Source: JBPCNH01 sp051001455 (lineage in GTDB: Bacteria; Actinomycetota; CADDZG01; WHSQ01). Taken from it: a stretch of 64,000 nucleotides of DNA. Below, in pieces: positions 35,124 through 42,369 of the stretch; within the stretch, counting starts at the first letter, position 1, and every line of letters starts with the position of its first letter. The position numbers and the translations under genes are program-made. The notes under the pieces were generated by a model that had not been told where the DNA came from, did not search any database, and was given only the letters and a program-made list of their open reading frames with translations. The stretch lies in the NCBI GenBank assembly GCA_051001455.1, contig JBPCNH010000039.1, positions 1 to 64,000 on the forward strand. Reading direction: 5' to 3'.

Positions 35124-36027
35124 GGTTGGTCTGCATCGCGCTGATGTAATCGCCTTCGGCCGGCCTGGTCTCGAGTGGACTCAACACGCTCGTTTCCAGG
35201 CCCAACTCCGCCGCGAGTGTCTCGGCGGCGGCCGGGGAAGTCAGCTCCTCGTAGAACACCGTCGTGATGCCGTGCTCGCGCGCGAACTCCGTTACCTCCG
35301 CGAGACGGCCGGGCGACGGTTCCGCTTCCGGATCGAGCCCCGCCAACGCGACCTCTTCGAGGTCGTAACGATCGGCAAGGTAACCGAACGCTTGATGGGA
35401 AACGACGATCTGTCTGCGCTCGCAGTCGCGCAGGCCCGCGGCGAAGTCGTCGTCGAGGTCCCGCAGCTCGTCGATCAGGTCGGCTGCGTTGGCCCGGTAG
35501 GTCGCTGCACCATCGGGATCCGCTTCGGCCAGGTGCGCGGCGAGCCCCTCTGCGATCACCGGCATCGCTTCGAGGTTCAGCCAGATATGCGGGTCGATCT
35601 CTCCGTGATCGTCGTCCGCATGATCCTCGTCCGCATGATCGTTCGAGCCATGCGCTTCTTCCTCTTCTTTGTCTTCGTGCGCGTTCGGTCGCCAGGCGAG
35701 GATGTCGAAGGTGGCGTCCTCCGGAAGATCGGCGACCGCGTCTTCGACCGCAGGCTGGAAGCCCTCACCCGCGTAGACGACGAGGTCGGCTTCGGTGAGA
35801 TCCCGTACCTGGCCGGCGGTGAGCTCGAGGTCGTGTGGCTCCGCTCCTGCCGGCGCCAACTCCACGACGCCGACACGCTCGCCTCCTATCCGCTCCGCAA
35901 GGAAGGCGGCGGGATAGAGCGTTGCCACGACGCTCACCTCGCTCCCCCCGGGGGACGCCTGGTCCGTCCCTCCGCACGCGCCGAGGATCACGAGCGCGAC
36001 ACATGCACTCGCCAGGGTCCGAACCAT
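35089..36027 (-). CDS. znuA: zinc ABC transporter substrate-binding lipoprotein ZnuA
   Basis: Cluster 9 metal-binding receptor. Lipobox VILGAC with Cys18, so a lipoprotein on the outer face of the membrane. A His/Asp/Glu-rich loop (~115-140) before DPHIWLN is the mark of zinc-specific members; metal ligands are the His in DPHIW, His in VSHQAFGY and an Asp/Glu near the end. 312 aa. Its promoter carries a Zur box (next entry) and the ATG appears to be the transcription start. Confidence 0.95.
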   Translation of the reverse strand: MVRTLASACVALVILGACGGTDQASPGGSEVSVVATLYPAAFLAERIGGERVGVVELAPAGAEPHDLELTAGQVRDLTEADLVVYAGEGFQPAVEDAVADLPEDATFDILAWRPNAHEDKEEEEAHGSNDHADEDHADDDHGEIDPHIWLNLEAMPVIAEGLAAHLAEADPDGAATYRANAADLIDELRDLDDDFAAGLRDCERRQIVVSHQAFGYLADRYDLEEVALAGLDPEAEPSPGRLAEVTEFAREHGITTVFYEELTSPAAAETLAAELGLETSVLSPLETRPAEGDYISAMQTNLANLRDALDCD

Positions 36028-36033
36028 GGGCTA

Positions 36034-36062
36034 AAGCTAGGCTAAATGAGAATGATTGTCAA
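36034..36062 (-). promoter_or_regulatory. znuA promoter with overlapping Zur box
   Basis: On the minus strand: -35 TTGACA (36062-36057), a 17-base spacer, -10 TAGCTT (36039-36034), then six bases to the znuA ATG. The near-palindrome TGAGAATGATTGTCA (36047-36061; arms TGAGAAT/ATTGTCA, one mismatch) covers the -35 and spacer. It is close to Fur-family operators, so Zn-loaded Zur would block polymerase. The transcript would be leaderless. Confidence 0.8.
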
Positions 36063-36085
36063 AACTGAAGCGGACGGTCCTCGGC

Positions 36086-36526
36086 TCAGGAACGGCACTC
36101 CGGGCACAGGCCGACCAGGTCGAGCGAGTGGTGCTCGATCAGGAATCCCGTGTCGGCGGCCACGTCGCCTTCGGCCACCTCGATGGCCTTCTCCACCCGC
36201 TCCGGAAGCGTGACGTCGACCACCCGGCCACAGGCGCTGCAGACCAGGTGGTGATGATGTTCGGTGATGTCCTCGGATAGCTCGTAGAGGGCGAAGTCAC
36301 CGGCGCTCGCGATCCGGCGGACCGCGGTGGCCTCTTCGAGGACCGCGAGGTTCCGGTAGATGGACGACTGCGGCAGGGCGCCGGCCACCTCGAGGATGTC
36401 GGGGATCGTGAGAGGCCGCCCGGAGCGCGCCAGGACGTCTACGAGGGCCCGGCGCTTGCTGGTGTAGCGCTGCTCGATACCCGCCAGGCGGGTGGCAACG
36501 GCAGAGTGCAGCTCGTCGGTCGACAT
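36086..36526 (-). CDS. zur: Fur-family zinc uptake regulator Zur
   Basis: Winged-helix metalloregulator, 146 aa. DNA-binding half: RYTSKRRALVDVLARSGRPLTIPDIL and SIYRNLAVLEE; metal half: EHHHHLVCSACGRVVDV (~93-109) with structural CxxC, and the closing LCPECRS CxxC. Directly upstream of the znu operon and same strand, so Zur rather than Fur is preferred. TACGCT lies 8 bases before the ATG on the minus strand, suggesting a near-leaderless transcript. Confidence 0.9.
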   Translation of the reverse strand: MSTDELHSAVATRLAGIEQRYTSKRRALVDVLARSGRPLTIPDILEVAGALPQSSIYRNLAVLEEATAVRRIASAGDFALYELSEDITEHHHHLVCSACGRVVDVTLPERVEKAIEVAEGDVAADTGFLIEHHSLDLVGLCPECRS

Positions 36527-36557
36527 CGGGGGTCAGCGTAATGCAGGCTTGGCGCGA

Positions 36558-36583
36558 CAAAGGGCGGCCACAGCCGCCCCTTG
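36558..36583 (-). terminator. terminator-like hairpin after hup
   Basis: Eleven-position stem CAAAGGGCGGC/GCCGCCCCTTG with one mismatch and a four-base loop. On the minus strand it follows the hup stop by 25 bases and runs into TTTGTC, a weak T-run. Confidence 0.6.
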
Positions 36584-36608
36584 TGATCGGATCTACGCCA
36601 ACGGGTGC

Positions 36609-36899
36609 TTAGGGCGCCTGCTCCTTGCCGGCGGCGATCGCCTTCAGCTTGGAGCCTGCGGAGATCTTTACCGCCTTCGTGGCCGCGATCTGGATCTCTT
36701 CGCCGGTCTGGGGGTTCCGTCCGGTCCGGGCAGCCCTGTCGGTCTGCTCGAACGAGATGAAACCGGGGATCATGACCTTGTCCCCCTGGGAAACCGCCCG
36801 GGCGACCACCTCGTAGAAGCCCTTCACCGCGGCGTCGGCATCTTTGGCGCTCAGGCCGGAGCGCTCGGCGACGGCCTGGACGAGCTCTGTTCTATTCAA
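36609..36899 (-). CDS. hup: HU-family nucleoid protein
   Basis: DNA-bending histone-like protein, 96 aa. Starts MNRTELVQAVAERSGLS; the signature GFISFEQTDRAARTGRNPQTGEEIQI (~45-70) is the DNA-embracing beta-arm. No Lys/Ala-rich tail of the mycobacterial HupB type. AAGGAGG before the ATG and its own terminator suggest a single-gene unit. Confidence 0.96.
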   Translation of the reverse strand: MNRTELVQAVAERSGLSAKDADAAVKGFYEVVARAVSQGDKVMIPGFISFEQTDRAARTGRNPQTGEEIQIAATKAVKISAGSKLKAIAAGKEQAP

Positions 36900-37049
36900 G
36901 CTGCACCCTCCTTGATAGATCGGCCTCTTGTAGCCGTCCTACAGCCTACGAGAGATGGGGCCTGTCGTGGGTGCCTGGTCTTTTCGGCCGGGCTCGCCTC
37001 CATCGGGCGCCTCCGCCGGCGTCTCGTTAGTCCCGCCCGGCCGGATGGG

Positions 37050-37055
37050 TACGCT
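37050..37055 (+). promoter_or_regulatory. candidate leaderless -10 of pgsA
   Basis: TACGCT, seven bases before the pgsA ATG, which has no Shine-Dalgarno site of its own (only CCTCCC lies between). Same geometry as at ispG, dapF and znuA. Confidence 0.45.
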
Positions 37056-37062
37056 GCCTCCC

Positions 37063-37596
37063 ATGAATCTCCCGAACACCATCACGACGGCGCGGATCGC
37101 GCTCGTTCCGGTGTTCCTGTGGCTCTCCTACGGCGACACGAGCGGAGCCGCCGTCGCCGCGTTCGTGGTCTTCCTGGTCGCCTCGTTGTCCGATCTCGTC
37201 GACGGGTACCTGGCCCGCCGCCAGGGAGCGATCTCGCGCATAGGGGAGTTCCTCGACCCTTTCGCGGACAAGCTGCTCGTCGGAGCCGCCCTGTTCGTGC
37301 TGTTCGACACCCGCTCTTTCCCTCTGTGGGTCGCTCTATTGATAGCGGCGCGCGAGATCGCGGTGCAGATCCTGCGGACGCAGATCGTGCATGGTGGAGG
37401 GACGCTTGCCGCATCCCCGTTGGGCAAACTGAAAACCGTCGCGCAGATCGCGATGATCGGGTGGTGGTTACTTCCGTGGCAGGACCTGAACGCCGGACAC
37501 TGGATTCTTATCGCGATCGGTCTCGCCGTCACGCTGTGGTCGGGGGGCGAGTACTTCGTGGCGGCCCAGAAGAACAGGTCGCGGGTGGTTGATTGA
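37063..37596 (+). CDS. pgsA: CDP-alcohol phosphatidyltransferase (PgsA-like)
   Basis: Membrane enzyme making phosphatidylglycerol phosphate from CDP-DAG and glycerol 3-phosphate. The CDP-alcohol signature DG-x2-AR-x8-G-x3-D-x3-D is present as DGYLARRQGAISRIGEFLDP (~46-65) with the final Asp in FADK. 177 aa, about 5 helices. Start at ATG 37063, since MNLPNTITTARI is the normal family start. Sits before cinA, the usual actinobacterial pgsA-cinA-...-recA order. Confidence 0.9.
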   Translation: MNLPNTITTARIALVPVFLWLSYGDTSGAAVAAFVVFLVASLSDLVDGYLARRQGAISRIGEFLDPFADKLLVGAALFVLFDTRSFPLWVALLIAAREIAVQILRTQIVHGGGTLAASPLGKLKTVAQIAMIGWWLLPWQDLNAGHWILIAIGLAVTLWSGGEYFVAAQKNRSRVVD

Positions 37597-38831
37597 AGGC
37601 AGAAGTCATCTCCGTCGGCACCGAGCTGCTCCTCGGCCAGATCGCCAACACGAATGCACAAGAAATCTCGCAGTCGTTGGCGGCGGCGGGCATCGACATC
37701 CATCACCATGTCGTCGTCGGTGACAACCTCGAGCGCATCGTGGATGTTCTTCGGAGTGCGTCGGCCCGCTCCGAGGTAGTGATCGTGACGGGTGGGCTGG
37801 GCCCGACCCCCGACGACATCACACGCGAAGCGGTCTCGAAACTCACGAGACGTCCTTTGGTCCGTGATGACGATCTCGCCCGGCAGATCCGCGCCGTCTT
37901 CGACCGGCTGGGCCGCGACATGCCCGAGGAGAACCTTCGTCAGGCAGATGTTCCAGAAGGCGCCCTGCCGATCCCTCCCGAGGGCACCGCTCCCGGTTTC
38001 GGGGTCGAGCATGATGGTTCATTGTTGTTCGCGTTGCCCGGTGTCCCGTGGGAGATGCGAGCGATGCTCGACAAGAGCGTGATCCCGGAGTTGCGCCGGC
38101 GCGCCGGGGATGCGGCGATCGTCAGTCGCGAGATCCTCGTCATGGGATTGGGGGAGTCACATACTCACGAGTTGATCGCTGACATCGTCGGCGCGCAGAC
38201 CAATCCCACCATCGCTTACTTGGCCGGGGGCGGCCGCGTGCGGGTGCGCTTGACCGCCAAGGCGTCCGACGATGCGGCGGCGATCGCGTTGATCCGTCCG
38301 GTCGAGGAGGAGATACGTGGCCGGCTCGGCGATGCCGCGGTCAAAGGAGAAGGCAGCGAGCTCGCGGGCCTGGTCGGTGAGTTGTTGCGCGAGCGAGGTA
38401 TGACCGTCGCGGCATGTGAATCTCTGACCGGCGGTGAGCTGGCCGCGCAGATATCCGCAGCGGGAGGATCGAGCGACTTCTTCCGCGGTGGTTTCGTCAC
38501 CTATGCGACGGCCACCAAGAGCGACGTCGCAGGGGTGGATGACGCCATACTCAAAGGCCCCGGGTCGGTGAGCGAGGATGCGGCCGCGGCCATGGCCGAA
38601 GCCGCCGCGGGAGCTTTCGGTGCCGATCTGGGTCTCTCCACCACGGGTGTCGCCGGTCCTGCGGAGCAGGAGGGCAAGCCGGTTGGGACCGTTTACGTCG
38701 GCGCGACCTTGGCCGGGCGTACCGAGGTCAGGAAGATCAGGGGTTACGGAGACCGCGCCAATATCAGGGCGATCGCCTCGAGCGCGGCTCTCGACCTCGG
38801 TCGGCGCCTTCTTCTGTCCGAGGAAGGATGA
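37593..38831 (+). CDS. cinA: CinA family protein (MoCF domain plus NMN deamidase domain)
   Basis: N-terminal MoCF_biosynth/COG1058 domain (EVISVGTELLLGQIANTNA...VTGGLGPTPDD, ~3-75) reported to have ADP-ribose pyrophosphatase activity; C-terminal CinA/PncC domain (~255-410; VAACESLTGGELAAQISAAGGSS) that deamidates NMN for NAD recycling. 412 aa, full length. TTG start overlaps the pgsA stop. Often co-transcribed with recA; here separated from it by five genes. Confidence 0.93.
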   Translation: MKAEVISVGTELLLGQIANTNAQEISQSLAAAGIDIHHHVVVGDNLERIVDVLRSASARSEVVIVTGGLGPTPDDITREAVSKLTRRPLVRDDDLARQIRAVFDRLGRDMPEENLRQADVPEGALPIPPEGTAPGFGVEHDGSLLFALPGVPWEMRAMLDKSVIPELRRRAGDAAIVSREILVMGLGESHTHELIADIVGAQTNPTIAYLAGGGRVRVRLTAKASDDAAAIALIRPVEEEIRGRLGDAAVKGEGSELAGLVGELLRERGMTVAACESLTGGELAAQISAAGGSSDFFRGGFVTYATATKSDVAGVDDAILKGPGSVSEDAAAAMAEAAAGAFGADLGLSTTGVAGPAEQEGKPVGTVYVGATLAGRTEVRKIRGYGDRANIRAIASSAALDLGRRLLLSEEG

Positions 38832-39394
38832 CCGAAGAGCCCTCGCTCAGGTTGTTCGCGGCATTCGATGTGCCGGCCGACATCCTCGAGGAGGTGAGCT
38901 CTCGAATGGTTGCGCTGCGCCGCTCGCTGCCCGACGCCCGCTGGATCCCCGCGCAGAATCAGCACGTGACGCTCCGCTTCTTCGGACGGACCCCACAGGG
39001 TCGTCTCGAGGCGTTAAAGGGTTTGTGTGAGGAGGTAGCCGCCGCCCATCACCCGGGCGAGGTCCGTCTCAGCGCCCTCGGTGCCTTCCCTCGTCTCCGC
39101 CGGGCGCGCGTCCTGTGGGCCGGGATCGAGGATCCCACCGGCGTGAGTGCCGGCCTGAACGCGGAGCTGGAAGCCGGCGCCCGCGCGCTCGGGTTCGCGC
39201 CGGAGGAGCGTGCCTACGCCCCCCATCTGACGCTGGCGCGATTGAGGGTTCCAGCCCCCGTCCCACCCGGCGCCGCGGAGATATCTTTCGAGGACCTTCC
39301 GGTGTTCTCTGTGGCCCACCTCGTCGTCTATCGGAGTCATCTCTCGAACCGAGGGGCGCGCTACGAGATATGGAAACGCGTCGCATTAGGCTGA
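38828..39394 (+). CDS. thpR: RNA 2',3'-cyclic phosphodiesterase (2H family)
   Basis: LigT/ThpR family: two HxTx motifs, HVTLRFFG (~45-52) and HLTLARLR (~137-144), in a bilobed fold. Begins LRLFAAFDVPADI, the classic family start. Opens 2',3'-cyclic phosphate RNA ends to 2'-phosphate in vitro; cellular role poorly known. 188 aa, ATGA overlap with cinA as in many actinobacteria. Confidence 0.92.
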   Translation: MTEEPSLRLFAAFDVPADILEEVSSRMVALRRSLPDARWIPAQNQHVTLRFFGRTPQGRLEALKGLCEEVAAAHHPGEVRLSALGAFPRLRRARVLWAGIEDPTGVSAGLNAELEAGARALGFAPEERAYAPHLTLARLRVPAPVPPGAAEISFEDLPVFSVAHLVVYRSHLSNRGARYEIWKRVALG

Positions 39395-39421
39395 GGTTTC
39401 TGACCATCTAGGGAGGCGAAT

Positions 39422-39976
39422 TTGAGCAGCGCGACCAGAACCTGCATCGGCTTGTGTCTCGGCGCGCTCGTCGCGTTGCTGTTGGTCGCACCTGCTGCCG
39501 CTCACGGCGACTACGTTAGTAGCGACCCGGTCAAGGGCGACCGGCTCGATAACAAGCCGCAGCACATAGAGATCGTCCTTAGCGAGGCGCCGGTGGAGAG
39601 TTCCACGATCACCGTGTTCGACGGCTGCGGCATCGACGTGACGCAGGCAACGTACGTCGACGGACGTTCTATCCATGCGGTCCCCAAGAAGAGCGCGGGG
39701 AAGGGCCGGTGGCGCGTGGGATACGAGATCGTATCTGCCGACGACGGGCATCAGACAGAGGGCTCGTTCGGGTTCCGAGTAAAGGGACAGTGCACTGCAG
39801 AAGCGGAACCGGATGCGACCATCCGCGAGCCCGACGACGATGATGAGGACGGGTTGGCCATAGACGAGGGTCCCGTGCGTGGGTCGGACGACACCTTCCC
39901 GATCGTCCCGGTGCTCGCTGTCGCGGGTGTAGCCGTTGTCGGTATAGCCCTACTCGCTCGGCGCGGAGGGGCCTAG
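39422..39976 (+). CDS. CopC-domain copper-binding exported protein
   Basis: Signal peptide (1-27) ending APAAA, so the mature chain would begin with His28: HGDYVSSDPVKGDRL. In CopC the N-terminal His, with an Asp and a His in the D-x-H region (here SADDGHQTEGSFGF), holds Cu(II). The domain spans ~28-130, followed by an acidic linker and a C-terminal membrane anchor (~160-182), as in YcnJ/CopC-type actinobacterial proteins. TTG start 5 bases after GGGAGG. Heads a four-gene cluster of membrane and secreted proteins. Confidence 0.85.
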   Translation: MSSATRTCIGLCLGALVALLLVAPAAAHGDYVSSDPVKGDRLDNKPQHIEIVLSEAPVESSTITVFDGCGIDVTQATYVDGRSIHAVPKKSAGKGRWRVGYEIVSADDGHQTEGSFGFRVKGQCTAEAEPDATIREPDDDDEDGLAIDEGPVRGSDDTFPIVPVLAVAGVAVVGIALLARRGGA

Positions 39977-39981
39977 GCACT

Positions 39982-41280
39982 TTGCTCCTCGCACACGGCG
40001 TAGGCCAGGTCTACGAGCTGCCCATCCCTCTCTGGGCTTACCTGTTCGGGGCCGCAGCGACCGTGGCGGCGTCCTTCATCATCCGTGCGCTCGCGAAGGG
40101 CGACGCGCCCCTGCATCCGGATCGCCGGCTGGCCGGCCCCGGCGCGGCACGCGTCGTTATCCGGGTGCTGCGGGTGGTGGGGCTTGCCGGTCTGTTGCTC
40201 GCGCTTGTATCGGGCCTGCTTGCGCTCGAAGACGGCATCACGTTCACCACTCTGTTGTTCTGGGTCGGCGGCGTCGTCGGGATCACGCTCGTGAGCGCGG
40301 TGGTGGCCGGTACGTGGGAGGCCATCGATCCGTGGGCGACCATCGAGCGCTTCTACAGGCTGGAGGACACCGAAGAGACCGAGAAGAACCTCGTCCCACC
40401 GTGGTGGCTCGGACCGCTCCTCGTATTCGTTCTGTTCTGGTTCGAGCTCGCTTCCGGTGTCGGTTTCGACGCGGTGTGGGTCGTCGTCGCCCTGATCGTT
40501 TACTCGCTCTTCGTCTTGGCCTTACGCGCCCGGCTCGGCGCCCGGTGGCCGTTGGTCGATCCGTTCAGCATCCTGTTCGGTTTAGCGGCTCGCTCGGCGC
40601 CGCTCCGTCTGACCCCTGACGGCATCTTCTCGAAGAGTCTCGTCGCGGATCTCGATGAAGAGCGCCCGATGCCCTGGCCTCTTTATGCGAGCGTCTTCGT
40701 GATGTTGGGAGCCACCACTTACGACAACCTCAGCGAGACCGTCGGTTGGAGTACGGCCATGCGCGTTACCGGTCTGCGTGAGCTTCCCGAGCTGCTTCTC
40801 GCCACGCTGTCGTTGTTCGCGCTGATCGTCCCGTTCTGGTTGACTTTCATGGCCGCCGTGCTCGCGGCGCGCCGCTGGTTCGGCGACCGGTTCGCACTTC
40901 ATGACGTAGCGCGTCATCTGGGATGGTCGCTGGTGCCGATCGGGATCGCTTACGTGCTCGCCCACAATGCTCCGCTGGTGATGACGGGCTTCCCCGAGAT
41001 GTTGCGGTCGCTCTCGGACCCGATCCACCGCGGATGGAACCTGTTCGGCACGTCCGACGCGTTGCTCTGGTATTTCCCCTCGCCTCAGTTCGTATGGTTC
41101 GTCGAGATCGCCCTGATCGTCGGCGGTCACATAATCGCCGTGCTCGCGGGACACAGGATCGCCCTTCGTCTGGCCCCCACGCCCGGAGCCGCGGTCAAGA
41201 GCCAGTACGCGCTGACCGTACTGATGTCCGTTTACACGATCACCACGTTGTGGTTGCTGGCGCAACCACTCGTGGCCTGA
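39982..41280 (+). CDS. polytopic membrane protein, CopC neighbour
   Basis: 432 aa with about 10 membrane helices. Begins MLLAHGVGQVYELPIPLWAY; conserved-looking loops include GTWEAIDPWATIERFYRL, RWPLVDPFSILFGL and DNLSETVGW. I recall this family being annotated 'fenitrothion hydrolase-like' in actinobacteria and haloarchaea on thin evidence; its real function is unknown to me. Adjacent to the CopC-like gene (5 bases), so a metal-related membrane role is the best guess. TTG start 10 bases after GGAGGGG. Confidence 0.7.
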   Translation: MLLAHGVGQVYELPIPLWAYLFGAAATVAASFIIRALAKGDAPLHPDRRLAGPGAARVVIRVLRVVGLAGLLLALVSGLLALEDGITFTTLLFWVGGVVGITLVSAVVAGTWEAIDPWATIERFYRLEDTEETEKNLVPPWWLGPLLVFVLFWFELASGVGFDAVWVVVALIVYSLFVLALRARLGARWPLVDPFSILFGLAARSAPLRLTPDGIFSKSLVADLDEERPMPWPLYASVFVMLGATTYDNLSETVGWSTAMRVTGLRELPELLLATLSLFALIVPFWLTFMAAVLAARRWFGDRFALHDVARHLGWSLVPIGIAYVLAHNAPLVMTGFPEMLRSLSDPIHRGWNLFGTSDALLWYFPSPQFVWFVEIALIVGGHIIAVLAGHRIALRLAPTPGAAVKSQYALTVLMSVYTITTLWLLAQPLVA

Positions 41281-41294
41281 AGAAAGGTCCCTAG

Positions 41295-41528
41295 ATGTTG
41301 CTCGCCCATACGTCCGGAGCCGCCGGGCCGAACATCGAAGTCCTCTTGCTGGGAGGGGCGATGTTCGTCCTCGGCGTCATCTTCTTCTTCCAGAAGACCG
41401 TGAAGCCGGTCGTGAGCGTCGTCCTGATCGCGATGGCCATAGCCGCGTTCGTGGGCGCTTTCGCCCTGCGTGGAGGTGACGACCACAGCGCCGCTCCCGT
41501 CTCCAGGGTCGGAGCCGGGGTCATCTGA
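41295..41528 (+). CDS. small membrane protein (77 aa)
   Basis: Two membrane helices (~15-33 and ~37-59) and a short C-terminal tail with DDHSAAP. Starts MLLAHTSG, echoing the MLLAHGVG start of the upstream membrane protein; such matching starts suggest related topology or a shared N-terminal metal site. Family not recognised. 14 bases after the upstream stop, so probably the same operon. Confidence 0.65.
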   Translation: MLLAHTSGAAGPNIEVLLLGGAMFVLGVIFFFQKTVKPVVSVVLIAMAIAAFVGAFALRGGDDHSAAPVSRVGAGVI

Positions 41529-41572
41529 AGATCCCGCAAGGACTTGGATGGCCGGCGGCGAACCCTCGCGTC

Positions 41573-42127
41573 ATGAAGAAAATCCTGCTGTGCTCCGTTC
41601 TGTTCGCCCTCGTTGCATCCGTCTTCCCGGTCACAACGGCGGGGGCCGAGACGAAGATGACGATCCTCGGTGAGGATCCGGCCGGCGACGGGCCTCCTGC
41701 GCTCGACGTCACCTACCTGGCCGTCGGCAAGGCGAGCAAGAACCTCGAGGTCCACATCGGGGTCGACGGCATGCTTCCGGCGATCGGTGGATACCCGCAG
41801 CTCCCCGGGATCCAATGGGCGTTCGATGTGAAGAACCGCACCTTCGTTGCCGAGGCCTACGTCAACAACCAGAACCCCCGCTTCCTCCTCTTCGAGCTCG
41901 TCGACGGCACCTTCAACCAGCTGGGAGACCTCGAGGGCACCTACGATTCCGCCGACGGCTACATCTCGATGCTCGTTCCTCTCAAGGACATCGGCGCCAA
42001 GAAGGGGACCAAGATCTCCGGCACGGGCCCGCCGGGCACCGAGGACGTCGATGCCCACGTGCACATCGGCCCGCAGACCTACATCGCCGATGCCTTCGCC
42101 ACCGAGAAGGACTACGTAGTCCGCTAA
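41573..42127 (+). CDS. secreted protein of unknown function
   Basis: 184 residues: signal peptide (1-25, ending TAGA-ETK), then a single beta-rich domain with regular acidic and aromatic strands (GIQWAFDVKNRTFVAEAYV, FLLFELVDGTFNQLGDLEG). No membrane anchor, no Cys in the mature chain. I do not recognise the family. It is the last gene of the CopC cluster; 240 bases then lead to recA. Confidence 0.65.
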   Translation: MKKILLCSVLFALVASVFPVTTAGAETKMTILGEDPAGDGPPALDVTYLAVGKASKNLEVHIGVDGMLPAIGGYPQLPGIQWAFDVKNRTFVAEAYVNNQNPRFLLFELVDGTFNQLGDLEGTYDSADGYISMLVPLKDIGAKKGTKISGTGPPGTEDVDAHVHIGPQTYIADAFATEKDYVVR

Positions 42128-42216
42128 AGCGTTTTGAGGACGGTAGACCCCCCTACATGGGGTTCTAGAGAGCGGAAAACATGCTCCACAGATTCGCTTT
42201 CGGCCCGAACGCGCTC

Positions 42217-42297
42217 TAGAATGACAGGGCCGTAGTTACGGTCGGGTGATTCTGGTCCCGGGAATGCTGGACTATCGAACAGGTGTTCGATTAGGCT
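42217..42297 (+). promoter_or_regulatory. recA promoters and LexA (SOS) box
   Basis: Proximal promoter: TGGACT (42268-42273), 18-base spacer, TAGGCT (42292-42297). The SOS box GAACAGGTGTTC (42277-42288; GAAC-N4-GTTC) fills its spacer. A second -10, TAGAAT (42217-42222), lies 75 bases upstream without a LexA box and could give basal expression. Confidence 0.75.
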
Positions 42298-42369
42298 GCC
42301 TCTAACTTGTCGTACCTCGTCACTAGTTTCTGGCCATCAGGTACGGCGGCCGACCAAGGAGGAACCAGG

